This document shows positions 43,487-51,782 of a DNA stretch of 64,000 bases, one piece after another. The first letter of the stretch is position 1. Each line of letters starts with the position of its first letter. Under the pieces are notes generated by a model. The model did not search any database and was not told the DNA's origin. It worked only from the letters and a program-made list of their open reading frames with translations. A program made the position numbers and the translations under genes. The stretch spans positions 62,001 through 126,000 of the forward strand of contig JAWXCI010000005.1 in the NCBI GenBank assembly GCA_034408895.1, read 5' to 3'. The stretch comes from UBA4660 sp034408895 (GTDB taxonomy: Bacteria > Bacteroidota > Bacteroidia > Flavobacteriales_D > Sanyastnellaceae).

Positions 43487-43680
43487 TTAAGTGCGGCAAA
43501 TCTTGGTTACTTGCACACTTAAATTTGAAACAATCGGAAAAAGGTTATACAGTATTCATACGTGGCTTGTGAACAGGGAGTGTTGAAAATTCTTATCGTT
43601 TGATTTTCAAAACAGCAGAACAGAGCCGCTGTGTTTCACGCCTTCTGATTTCAACTATTGTAAAAAACTCTTGTATCGGG

Positions 43681-45027
43681 ATGAAAAATGTCATACGCAG
43701 AATCCAACATCGTGTAGGGAGCATTGCTCCGAACATCATAATTTGCCTGTTGGTTGCGGTCATTCTGGCTGCTTGTCGCAAGAAAGATGAAGTGCATCCC
43801 ACAGTAATTATTCAGTTGCCTTCCGCGCTGGCCAGTTTCGATTTTGGTGAATTCTTACACATAACTGCAACTGTGAGCGATGATCAAAAAATTGAAACGG
43901 TTGTGCTGCAAATCATAAACAGCAACAACATTGCCGTGCTAGCGCCAGTGCATATCAACGGAAACGGAAACAAGGAATTGGAAATTGAAACTACCATCGA
44001 GTTCAACGATGTTCACCTGGAATCAGGGGCCTATCATGTACAGGTGACAGCCAGTGACGGAGAAAATGAAAAAAATGCCTTTCGCGAAATTCATTTGAAC
44101 GCAGCGCCACTCATTTTGAAAAAAATATTTCTCATCCGTAAACCATTTTCAAACACCACTCAAATGGATTCGCTCGATGCCAACTCAACCTGGCAACCTG
44201 CATTTTCACTTCCCATTGGTTACAGCGAAGGTGAAATCAATTCTTACCACCAAACCATGTCGCTTGCCGGTTTTGATTTTGATGGCATCACCACGCTGGA
44301 TGCTTCAGGGTTTCAAATCCTGAATACTGTTTCCACTTCTTATGATTTGAGTGATGAAGTTTTCACTTGTACAGCCCTTGACCAACATCACCACTTATTG
44401 TACTTCGGTGGGGCCGATGGAAAAGTGCGATCCATCAATCAATTCGGAATTGTATCGAGGACATTTGAACTGGGCAACAATTTTATTCCGCGACAACTTG
44501 CCATTTCAAATGACCGGCTTCTGGTTTACTCTGAATCATTCAACCAACAACAACTGGACGTGTTTAACAAAAACAATGGGGCATTTCTTCAATCGCTTTC
44601 GGTTGATGCCGACAATATTGTGGCACTCATTGAAAAAAAAACAGGAGAAGATTTTTGGTTGGTTGGCAATGATGATGGAGATGCAGTTGCATGGGAATAT
44701 TTTATTGATGAAAACATCATCGACCAATTTCCAACTCCGCTGCAATCAAATGAAGACGTACTTGCCGTATGTGATGGTCTGGATGGAATTTACCTGGCCT
44801 TCGAGAATTCCACCCGCTTCTACCAGGAAACCGACTGGCTGATTTTTTCGGGCGCCAGTGGTCCTGCACTCGCTGTGCTGCACATGCAATACGATCCTGT
44901 TAATGATGCCTTGTTTGCGTTGGAAGAAAATTCGTTGCACATGTTGAACAGCAACGCCAGTGCAATTGTGGAGAGTTTTTCTACCCCTGCCGATGCAGCG
45001 GACTTCTTACTTCTTTACAATAAATGA
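43681..45027 (+). CDS. beta-propeller lipoprotein of unknown function
   Basis: A 448-residue lipoprotein. The signal and lipobox are VILAAC (about 13-27). A short Ig-like module follows (about 38-130, FDFGEFLHITATVSDDQKIE), resembling the domains before propellers in Bacteroidota surface proteins. Residues about 150-445 then form irregular beta repeats with HLLYFGGADGKVRSIN and FWLVGNDDGDAVAWE, suggesting a PQQ- or WD-like propeller. No catalytic site is apparent. Start at ATG 43681 fits the signal; the frame extends 27 codons upstream without sense. Confidence 0.7.
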   Translation: MKNVIRRIQHRVGSIAPNIIICLLVAVILAACRKKDEVHPTVIIQLPSALASFDFGEFLHITATVSDDQKIETVVLQIINSNNIAVLAPVHINGNGNKELEIETTIEFNDVHLESGAYHVQVTASDGENEKNAFREIHLNAAPLILKKIFLIRKPFSNTTQMDSLDANSTWQPAFSLPIGYSEGEINSYHQTMSLAGFDFDGITTLDASGFQILNTVSTSYDLSDEVFTCTALDQHHHLLYFGGADGKVRSINQFGIVSRTFELGNNFIPRQLAISNDRLLVYSESFNQQQLDVFNKNNGAFLQSLSVDADNIVALIEKKTGEDFWLVGNDDGDAVAWEYFIDENIIDQFPTPLQSNEDVLAVCDGLDGIYLAFENSTRFYQETDWLIFSGASGPALAVLHMQYDPVNDALFALEENSLHMLNSNASAIVESFSTPADAADFLLLYNK

Positions 45028-45095
45028 ATGGAGGATAACATTATTAAATTCGCTCGCTCAAATTCAGAATTAACCAACACATTCAACCAAATCAA

Positions 45096-45458
45096 ATGGA
45101 CATTACAGGCACACTCAAACAGATTAAGGACGAACAGGCATTTGCATCGGGATTCACCAAGCGCGAATTTGTAATCACCACTGAAGATCAATTTCCGCAG
45201 GAAATTGTATTTGAACTTATCAAAGAAAAAGGTTCAATCATTGACAATTTCAAAGTGGGCGAGAAGCTAAAAGTGACTTTTGATATTAAGGGTCGCGAGT
45301 GGCAGGGGAAACATTTCGTGAACCTGAACGCATGGAAGGTTGAATCGCTGGGCGCTGGCGCTACAGTTGCATCTGCCCCTTCCTTAAATGAACCACCACC
45401 GGCAGCACCTATGCCGGAAACTTTCAACGCCCCAGTGGATGACGATCTGCCATTCTGA
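45096..45458 (+). CDS. DUF3127 family protein with SSB-like acidic C-terminal tip
   Basis: A 120-residue protein. Residues 1-85 form a compact beta-rich domain (MDITGTLKQI, KREFVITTED, GEKLKVTFDIKGREW) typical of DUF3127, which is predicted to be an OB-like fold. A Pro/Ala-rich linker follows (about 92-112). The last residues are DDDLPF, nearly the DDDIPF tip of bacterial single-strand-binding proteins, which docks repair and replication enzymes. Function is unproven. A role in nucleic-acid binding is inferred from fold and tail. Not the main SSB, because the core lacks the usual SSB length and aromatic pattern. Confidence 0.82.
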   Translation: MDITGTLKQIKDEQAFASGFTKREFVITTEDQFPQEIVFELIKEKGSIIDNFKVGEKLKVTFDIKGREWQGKHFVNLNAWKVESLGAGATVASAPSLNEPPPAAPMPETFNAPVDDDLPF

Positions 45459-45460
45459 AA

Positions 45461-45573
45461 TGAATAAATTTATGCTGATGAGAATAATTATTTCTGGCTT
45501 TATCGTGCTCAGTTGTTTTGTTTCATACTCCCAAAAAGAAATGGGAGACAAGGTGATCATTATTAAGGATTGA
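45461..45573 (+). CDS. 37-residue peptide with signal sequence (remnant or small secreted peptide)
   Basis: Begins 2 bp after the DUF3127 stop. It has Met, a basic pair, then a hydrophobic core (RIIISGFIVLSCFVSYSQ) typical of a signal peptide, and only 13 residues after it (KEMGDKVIIIKD). It may be the start of a decayed secreted protein gene or a genuine micropeptide. The alpha/beta hydrolase GTG follows 7 bp later. Confidence 0.3.
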
Positions 45574-45580
45574 ATATCCG

Positions 45581-46273
45581 GTGAAGGAGATTTTATTGCT
45601 TCATGGTGCACTCGCATCAGAAGAACAGATGAATCCACTGGCTGAAAAACTCTCGGCAGATTTCCATGTTCATGCTTTTTCATTTAGCGGTCATGGCGGC
45701 ACGCCAATTATCTCCAGCGAATTTTCAATAGAACATTTTTCCAATGAGATAACTGCGTTCATTGCTGCTTCAGGAAATGAAAAGATGAATGTGTTTGGTT
45801 ACAGCATGGGCGGTTATGCTGCCATGCTTTCATCGTTAAGCGAGCCTTGGTGGTTCGAAAATCTCATTACGCTTGGAACCAAATACGACTGGAATCCGGA
45901 GAGTGGTGCCTTGGAAATGCAACTATTGAACACGGAAAAAATGGAACAGAAGATTCCGTTGTTCGTGGAGCAATTAAAGAAAACACATGACCCAACTTCC
46001 TGGTTAGAGGTGGTAATTGCAACGCGTGAAATGATGCGGGCACTTGGGGAAAATCCACCACTCACCCCATCAGCTTTGAAATTTCATGAAGTTCATTGTC
46101 TGGTGTTGTGCGGAGAAAATGACACGACCGCTCCTCTGGAAAAAACGCAACAGGCTTTGGCCAATCACCACTATGCTGAGGTGCTGATGGTTCCGAAAAC
46201 ACCTCATTCGTTTGAAAAAGTGAACTTGGATTTCCTCGCAGAAATTATTACCCGATACTGTCACCGCCAATGA
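45581..46273 (+). CDS. alpha/beta hydrolase
   Basis: A 230-residue single-domain alpha/beta hydrolase without signal peptide, starting on GTG. The oxyanion region is LLHGA, the nucleophile elbow is GYSMGG (Ser about residue 74), the acidic residue is Asp in GENDTTAP, and the His is in PKTPHSFEKV near the C-terminus. The full triad is therefore present. Substrate unknown; carboxylesterase or thioesterase-like. It converges on the muramidase-like gene. Confidence 0.85.
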   Translation: MKEILLLHGALASEEQMNPLAEKLSADFHVHAFSFSGHGGTPIISSEFSIEHFSNEITAFIAASGNEKMNVFGYSMGGYAAMLSSLSEPWWFENLITLGTKYDWNPESGALEMQLLNTEKMEQKIPLFVEQLKKTHDPTSWLEVVIATREMMRALGENPPLTPSALKFHEVHCLVLCGENDTTAPLEKTQQALANHHYAEVLMVPKTPHSFEKVNLDFLAEIITRYCHRQ

Positions 46274-46281
46274 GAGACAAC

Positions 46282-46992
46282 TCATGAACTGGGATTTTTT
46301 GCTTTGATCTTCGAATTTCTCTTTTCAAAATACTTCATGTACTTCAACCCGTTTGAAACGTAATATGGATCGTGGGTGTGAGAACGACCACTGAGGGGAA
46401 AACGATCGCCCGTGTTGTGGTAGTGAAAAGCGTCCTTCCACTTCTTCTTCTTTAAAAAATGTCCGTACTCATTTTTGATCCACTTCGCACCCCAATAGGC
46501 CGCGTCTTCTTCTTCGCGAATGTCATTGACATTCACACCCAGGCCTATCACCTTGTAGCCCATAAGTTGAAACGGTCCCCAACTCCTTGCAAGATTTTCA
46601 AGAGCAGCATCATCACAATCCTTCAAGTGTTTGTGATGCACATTTTCCAGTTTGCGCAGTTTGCTGTTTCGCACTTTTTTCAGTTTCGAAAGCACATGTT
46701 TTTCCAGCCGATGCCCTGCAGGTTTGTTGCCACCGCACTCAAGCACGATTAAAGCCATAAGGTATTCATAAGGCAAGTTGAATTGTTCCGAGAGTTCTGA
46801 AATTTCTTTCGAATAATTCCGTTCGCACCATTCAAGATTGCTGATGCCAGCTGGCCTAGGGTCTTGCGGCATTTCCAAGCCGAGTTTTGACCGAATCAAT
46901 TCCGCCACATCATACCTGTTGCGCCAGGAGAAATACAGACCAACCAACACGAAAGCAAACACCAGCCATCTTTTCCAACGTACTCTTTTCAT
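46282..46992 (-). CDS. lysozyme-like (transglycosylase-type) membrane-anchored protein
   Basis: A 236-residue protein with an N-terminal transmembrane anchor (about 8-23) and a lysozyme-like domain (about 60-200). The probable catalytic Glu is in YLMALIVLECGG, and the companion motif RSWGPFQLMGY matches the SxGxxQ segment of SLT-type lytic transglycosylases. The C-terminal segment has DAFHYHNTGD. A basic cluster (HVLSKLKKVRNSKLRKLE) separates the motifs. It probably acts on peptidoglycan at the outer face of the inner membrane. The assignment is motif-based. Confidence 0.7.
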   Translation of the reverse strand: MKRVRWKRWLVFAFVLVGLYFSWRNRYDVAELIRSKLGLEMPQDPRPAGISNLEWCERNYSKEISELSEQFNLPYEYLMALIVLECGGNKPAGHRLEKHVLSKLKKVRNSKLRKLENVHHKHLKDCDDAALENLARSWGPFQLMGYKVIGLGVNVNDIREEEDAAYWGAKWIKNEYGHFLKKKKWKDAFHYHNTGDRFPLSGRSHTHDPYYVSNGLKYMKYFEKRNSKIKAKNPSS

Positions 46993-47222
46993 CCTATCAA
47001 AAATCAGATTTCATTAAATGACCGCATAGGTTCATCCTGAAAACTTCCCCACAGAACAATTTTGATTTCTGTGCCTCGGGGTTGTTGTTGGCCTGTTAAG
47101 TTCAATTCTTCCGGCTTGAAAATCATAGAACTGCTGGTATGATAATTGGAAACTGACGAACCGCTCAACGAGCATCAGTCTTTATTTTTGATGTTCATTC
47201 CATGACAATAAAAAAAATCAAC

Positions 47223-48545
47223 ATGAAACAGCTTCCCATTATTCTTCTGGCTCTGGTTGTCACGCTCCTATCATCTTGTGCCGGTAACCGCAAATTGAGC
47301 TCAACTTCCACTGAACAAACTACTGAAGATGATTACTATTCAGGAACAAGTAGTGGTGATGAATTAAGGAATGGTAACCGCGATCAAAACGGCCGTAACC
47401 AAAATGATGTAGGTTACAGAAACTCTTCGTTCAATTCAATGTATCGCAATTCGATGGGCTATCCGGACTACAACAGCTCTTATGGAAACAACAACTCCTC
47501 CGGATTCAATTCGTCATTCAGCTACAATTCATCTTACAACTACGGCTATTCAGCATTTAACCAGCCAATGTGGGTATTGCAATATCATCCGTCCGTTGGA
47601 TGGCATCTTGCCATGAACTGGGGCTATGGCAACCAAAACAATTGTTATGGCAACAACTACAATGGTGGTTGGAACGACCCGTGGAATTCATGTAACAACA
47701 ATGGCTACAATAGCTACTATGGAGGTTACGACCCGTGGTACGATCCATGGAATTCTTGCGGATATTATTCTTACAACAATTGCTTTAACTCTTTTGGTAG
47801 TAATTACAATTCCTGCTACAACAACTACAATTCGTGGAACTCCTATTACTATGGTAATTCTGACAACTCCTCAACAGACAATCAATCTTCCACTACCGAT
47901 GATGATGACGCAGTTACAGACGAAGATGATGACACGGATACGGACATAGCTTCTATCGCAATTCCGCAACTGACTGCTACGAGTGATCCATCTGTATCCA
48001 GGGGAAAGGGAGACAACGAAGTGATACCAACTGACGATGAAAGCGGAAATCAACGATTGACTGCTGGAGGCGTTTCGCTGGATTCCTCTGCTCCCGCATC
48101 AATTAACAGCAGTAGCGAGAAACCTGAAAAAGTTAGTCAAGGCACATTCTTAATTCTGCCAACACCTCAGGCAACTGCCGTCTCATCTGCACAGGATTCG
48201 AAAACAGTTGCTGATGATGATTATTTTCAATCATCATCGAAAAAGGAATCAGAATCAGAAAAAAATCATGACAGTGGTAAAACATCTTCATGGGACAAAC
48301 CAAAATGGAACAGTGCTCCTGCAAACAATTCATCATCGGGTTCGGGGTATGAACAACCGAAATCTAATTCATCCACTTGGGACAGACCTTCCAACAACAA
48401 CTCGAGTTCTTCTTCTTCCAATTCAAGAATGAATGATTCTTCCCCCTCAAGGCCAGCCAATCCGGCACCACGGGCAGAACCTCCCAAACCTGCACCCAGC
48501 AAGCCCTCCACATCGTCCGGTTCGACAGGTGTGAAAAAGAAATAG
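47223..48545 (+). CDS. Tyr/Asn/Gly/Ser-rich low-complexity lipoprotein
   Basis: A 440-residue lipoprotein with lipobox LLSSC (about 8-19). Residues about 60-215 are dominated by Asn, Tyr, Ser and Gly with spaced aromatic and Cys residues (NSYYGGYDPWYDPWNSCGYY and similar), except for a short ordered patch WVLQYHPSVGWHLAMNW. A hyperacidic Asp run follows (about 225-240), then a Ser/Asn/Pro-rich tail with basic end. This composition suggests an extended, sticky surface protein. No family is recognised. ATG at 47202 would add seven residues. A TATTTTTG sequence at 47183-47190 could be its -7 element. Confidence 0.7.
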   Translation: MKQLPIILLALVVTLLSSCAGNRKLSSTSTEQTTEDDYYSGTSSGDELRNGNRDQNGRNQNDVGYRNSSFNSMYRNSMGYPDYNSSYGNNNSSGFNSSFSYNSSYNYGYSAFNQPMWVLQYHPSVGWHLAMNWGYGNQNNCYGNNYNGGWNDPWNSCNNNGYNSYYGGYDPWYDPWNSCGYYSYNNCFNSFGSNYNSCYNNYNSWNSYYYGNSDNSSTDNQSSTTDDDDAVTDEDDDTDTDIASIAIPQLTATSDPSVSRGKGDNEVIPTDDESGNQRLTAGGVSLDSSAPASINSSSEKPEKVSQGTFLILPTPQATAVSSAQDSKTVADDDYFQSSSKKESESEKNHDSGKTSSWDKPKWNSAPANNSSSGSGYEQPKSNSSTWDRPSNNNSSSSSSNSRMNDSSPSRPANPAPRAEPPKPAPSKPSTSSGSTGVKKK

Positions 48546-48563
48546 GTATATTTTTTTCAATAC

Positions 48564-48606
48564 AAAACCTCTGATTGTTCTTTGCAACATCAGAGGTTTT
48601 TCTTTT
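48564..48606 (+). terminator. Rho-independent terminator after the low-complexity lipoprotein
   Basis: AAAACCTCTGAT (48564-48575) pairs perfectly with ATCAGAGGTTTT (48589-48600), followed by TCTTTT. It lies just upstream of the WYL gene start, which therefore needs its own promoter or readthrough. Confidence 0.85.
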
Positions 48607-48632
48607 GCACACGATCCCACTACAACAAAATA

Positions 48633-49649
48633 ATGCCTGCCAACAAATACGCGCTGCTTCGATACCGCATCATTGACCGATGCCTGACCAACAGCAGTAA
48701 ACCATATCCCACCCGCCAAGATCTGCTTTCAGCCTGTGAGGAGGCCTTGTACGGAAGTGGTGGCGAAAACATTTCGCAAAGCACTATTGACAAAGACATC
48801 TGGGCTATGAAGAATGAAGGCAATTTGGGTTATTACGCTCCCATTTTGTTCAGCCGCCCGGATGGCGGTTACTATTATGAAGATCCTGAATACAGTATTT
48901 CACAACTGTCGTTGGGTGACGATGACCTTGAAGCCATCCGCTTCGCAGCCGCAACGCTTGACCAGTTTCGCGATGTGCCGATCTTTCAACAATATGAAAA
49001 TGCGATTGAGAAAATTATCAACCGCGTAAACATTTCACCACGGCCTGATGATGCACAATTGGAAAAATTCATCCAGTTTGAAAAATCCACAGTGAGTAAA
49101 GGCAATGAACATCTGGGGCCGTTGCTTGACGCAGTTCGCTCGAAAAAATCAATCCGCATCCACTACCGGAAATTCACTGACGACAATTTGAAGGAGTACG
49201 AATTGAATCCTTATCTGCTCAAAGAATATCATAACCGCTGGTACCTCGTGGCATTCGATACTGCTAGCAAGCATATCCGAACGTTTGGATTGGAACGGAT
49301 TGAATCCATTGAAAAAGCGGAGCGAAAATTTGTGGTTGAAGAAACCTTCGACCCGGATGCGTTCTTCAAACACAGCATTGGCATTACCGAAAAACAGGTC
49401 AAGCCTCACGAAGTAGTTCTCAGCTTTGAACCGGTTGCGGGAAAATTTCTGAAAACACAACCGGTTCATGCATCGCAAAAAGTGGTGCTTGAGAATGAAA
49501 AGGAAATCAGGATTTCACTTCATGTTTTGGTTACACCGGAGCTTGTGAGTTTTATTTTGGGGTATGGGAAGCAGGTGAAAGTGATAAATCCAGTCATGCT
49601 AAAAAAGGCCGTTATTCATCATCTTCGCGAAGCACAGGAGAACTACTAA
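48633..49649 (+). CDS. WYL-domain transcriptional regulator
   Basis: A 338-residue regulator. The N-terminal winged-helix-like region is at about 1-75 (RYRIIDRCLTNSSKPY, then STIDKDIWAMKNE). The WYL domain is at about 150-235 with RSKKSIRIHYRKF and NPYLLKEYHNRWYLVAFD, including the WYL triad as W-Y-L. The WCX C-terminal extension is at about 245-335. WYL domains bind ligands or nucleic acid and often regulate stress or defence genes; no defence genes are adjacent here. The frame extends upstream into the terminator; ATG at 48633 was chosen. Confidence 0.9.
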   Translation: MPANKYALLRYRIIDRCLTNSSKPYPTRQDLLSACEEALYGSGGENISQSTIDKDIWAMKNEGNLGYYAPILFSRPDGGYYYEDPEYSISQLSLGDDDLEAIRFAAATLDQFRDVPIFQQYENAIEKIINRVNISPRPDDAQLEKFIQFEKSTVSKGNEHLGPLLDAVRSKKSIRIHYRKFTDDNLKEYELNPYLLKEYHNRWYLVAFDTASKHIRTFGLERIESIEKAERKFVVEETFDPDAFFKHSIGITEKQVKPHEVVLSFEPVAGKFLKTQPVHASQKVVLENEKEIRISLHVLVTPELVSFILGYGKQVKVINPVMLKKAVIHHLREAQENY

Positions 49650-49765
49650 CCTGATTCTTCCCTATCGCCAATTTCAAGACCTCTTAAGATTTTCTCAAAG
49701 TTTTTTTCCCATTGTAAATCCATTACAACGAGGCTATGATTCTTTGCACCGTCAATCACAAAATC

Positions 49766-50020
49766 ATGAATGCAATGAATACAACATGGACCCTCCCGGA
49801 AGTAAAGCGCTATATTGATTCTTTCGCGCGCCCCAACGGTTACAGCCCCTACGCATGGAGCATAGCCAAAAAACTCGCAATGGAAGTGTGGGAGAGTTAC
49901 CTGACCGGATACCCGTTTCGCAGGTCGGTCAATTACATGTGTAAAGAATTCTACAAGATGATAGAACGTCCGGATGGCGAAAGCCTCCTGCCCAGCGGGT
50001 CATTCCGCAGTTTTTCATAA
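49766..50020 (+). CDS. small protein of unknown function
   Basis: An 84-residue protein rich in aromatic and charged residues (LPEVKRYIDSFARPNGYSPYAWSIAKKLAMEVW, two segments). It is probably helical, with no signal or membrane segment. No family recognised. Two possible starts exist: MNAMNTTW at 49766 and MNTTW at 49775. It is followed 15 bp later by a strong terminator, which supports a real transcription unit. Confidence 0.55.
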   Translation: MNAMNTTWTLPEVKRYIDSFARPNGYSPYAWSIAKKLAMEVWESYLTGYPFRRSVNYMCKEFYKMIERPDGESLLPSGSFRSFS

Positions 50021-50031
50021 TTGTTCTTGGA

Positions 50032-50066
50032 AAAGCCTTCCATGTTTAAAAACATGGAAGGTTTTT
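50032..50066 (+). terminator. Rho-independent terminator after the 84-residue gene
   Basis: CCTTCCATGTT (50036-50046) pairs with AACATGGAAGG (50051-50061) over TAAA, followed by TTTTTG. Confidence 0.85.
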
Positions 50067-50098
50067 GAAATGCAAATTCTATGTGTAGTTAACCAATA

Positions 50099-50147
50099 AA
50101 AATCCCCGGTAAGCCCCATGAGCGTGGTGGACTTGCCGGGGATTAAA
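50099..50147 (-). terminator. terminator of metK
   Basis: ATCCCCGGTAAG and CTTGCCGGGGAT (about 50102-50143, one G-T pair) form a 12-bp stem with an 18-base loop. On the minus strand the stem is followed by a T-run, which places it as the metK terminator 56 bp beyond the stop. Confidence 0.75.
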
Positions 50148-50202
50148 TTTTACTGTCGTTTGATGCACCCCAAGGTTTAAACCGCAGGCTGTCTCATTCA
50201 AA

Positions 50203-51465
50203 TTATTTCAATCCAAAAACTTTTTTCACCTGCGCAATTGCATTCAATTCTTCCCATGGGAAAAGTTTCACTTTCACTTTCAGTTCGCTCTTTTTTCCCT
50301 TGTTGAAAATCTTCTCCACCACTTTGCTTTCGCGGCCCATGTGGCCATAAGCCGCAGTTTCAGAATAAATAGGAGTGCGAAGATTGAAACGCTTTTCGAT
50401 GAAATAGGGACGCATATCGAACTCGGCAATGCGCGAAACTTTTTGTGAAATTTCTCCATCCGTCAACTTCACTTTGGAAGTGCCATAGGTGTTGATGTAC
50501 AAACCAACCGGCCGTGCCACGCCAATGGCATACGCAACTTGCACAAGCACTTCATCGCACACTCCGGCAGCTACCAAATGTTTTGCAATGTGCCGAGTGG
50601 CGTAAGCAGCAGAGCGGTCAACCTTCGAAGGGTCTTTGCCGGAAAATGCACCACCACCGTGTGCGCCTTTTCCGCCATAAGTATCCACTATAATTTTTCT
50701 TCCTGTAAGACCAGTGTCGCCATGAGGACCGCCAATCACAAATTTTCCAGTAGGGTTTACATGGAATGTGATTTTGCTGTTGAACATGGCTTGAATGCGC
50801 TTTGGTAATTTTTTCATGACGCGTGGGATGAGGATGTTGATGACATCATCCTTTATCCTCTTCAGCATCACAGCATCCTTTGCAAAGTCATCGTGCTGTG
50901 TGGAGATAACAATAGAGTCAATGCGCACGGGTTTGTTATCGTCATCGTATTCAATGGTCACCTGGCTCTTGGCATCGGGGCGCAGGTATGTCATCACTTT
51001 TTCTTCTCTGCGGAGTGCCGACAATTCGCGCAACAAAAGATGCGCGAGTTCAAGCGGCAACGGCATGAAGTTGTCTGTTTCGCGACAGGCATAACCGAAC
51101 ATCATTCCCTGATCGCCTGCGCCTTGTTCTTCGGGTTTCTTGCGCTCAACACCTTGGTTGATGTCGGGCGACTGTTCATGTATGGCCGAAAGAATTCCGC
51201 ATGAATTGGCTTCAAACATGTACTCACTTTTGGTATAGCCGATTTTGCGTATTACCTCGCGGGTAATTTCCTGCACATCAAGATAGGCATCTGATTTCAC
51301 TTCGCCACCGAGCACTACTTGTCCGGTTGTAACCAATGTTTCGCAGGCCACTTTAGATGAAGGGTCGTAGGCAAGAAACTGGTCAATGAGTGCGTCTGAA
51401 ATCTGGTCGGCAACTTTGTCCGGGTGTCCTTCCGACACGGACTCTGAGGTAAATAAATAAGGCAT
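50203..51465 (-). CDS. metK: S-adenosylmethionine synthetase
   Basis: A 420-residue enzyme making SAM from methionine and ATP. Signatures are visible: TSESVSEGHPDKVADQISDA (20 residues) at the N-terminus, GAGDQGMMFGYA, and the phosphate-binding loop GGGAFSGKDPSKVDRSAAY (19 residues). Length is slightly above the usual 380-400. It is divergent from the metH genes, which carry a SAM riboswitch on the other strand. The region upstream on the minus strand includes TACTTTCG (complement of 51487-51494), a near match to a -7 element. Confidence 0.97.
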   Translation of the reverse strand: MPYLFTSESVSEGHPDKVADQISDALIDQFLAYDPSSKVACETLVTTGQVVLGGEVKSDAYLDVQEITREVIRKIGYTKSEYMFEANSCGILSAIHEQSPDINQGVERKKPEEQGAGDQGMMFGYACRETDNFMPLPLELAHLLLRELSALRREEKVMTYLRPDAKSQVTIEYDDDNKPVRIDSIVISTQHDDFAKDAVMLKRIKDDVINILIPRVMKKLPKRIQAMFNSKITFHVNPTGKFVIGGPHGDTGLTGRKIIVDTYGGKGAHGGGAFSGKDPSKVDRSAAYATRHIAKHLVAAGVCDEVLVQVAYAIGVARPVGLYINTYGTSKVKLTDGEISQKVSRIAEFDMRPYFIEKRFNLRTPIYSETAAYGHMGRESKVVEKIFNKGKKSELKVKVKLFPWEELNAIAQVKKVFGLK

Positions 51466-51526
51466 GATTTGGAAAAATTTGAAGCGCGAAAGTAGAAAAG
51501 CATAAAGGGTTCTTGTTACAGAGTTG

Positions 51527-51554
51527 TTGACAGTAAAGTGCGGGCCTATATTCG
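51527..51554 (+). promoter_or_regulatory. candidate promoter of the SAM riboswitch/metH operon
   Basis: TTG at 51527-51529, then 17 bp, then TATATTCG at 51547-51554 (one mismatch to TAnnTTTG). This spacing fits Bacteroidota promoters, and the predicted start near 51561 coincides with the first base of the riboswitch P1 helix. Confidence 0.5.
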
Positions 51555-51559
51555 CCCCG

Positions 51560-51688
51560 CTTTATCAAGAAGGACGGAGGGAATAGGCCCAAAGATGTCC
51601 TGGCAACCCACCTCGGAAATTTTTTCCGGGTCCCGGTGCCAACTCCAGCCCCCCATGCATCGGGGGGGGAGATGAGGCAGCGATAATA
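51560..51688 (+). ncRNA. SAM-I (S-box) riboswitch
   Basis: About 125 nt upstream of metH. P1 is closed by TTATC (51562-51566) and GATAA (51682-51686). The S-box core is in order: TTATCAAGAAGG, GGAGGGA, GGCCC, GATGTCC then TGGCAACC, GGTGCCAACTCCAG, and AGATGAGG just before P1 closes. The P4 arm is a C/G-rich hairpin (CCCCCCATGCATCGGGGGGG). SAM-I binds SAM and lowers expression of methionine genes. The start codon is 95 nt further on. Identification is by conserved sequence blocks and their order. Confidence 0.9.
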
Positions 51689-51782
51689 GAATACTTTATC
51701 GCAAGCAATCATCCCAACTTCTTCTTGATATAGTGCTAATGTCAAACCGCATGTTGTGGTTTGCCGAAACACATTTCGAAAA

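Noticed and set aside
48633..50020. Defence island around the WYL regulator
   Set aside because: WYL proteins often mark defence loci, but the neighbours here are a low-complexity lipoprotein, one small unknown gene and metK, with no nuclease, helicase or toxin pair.
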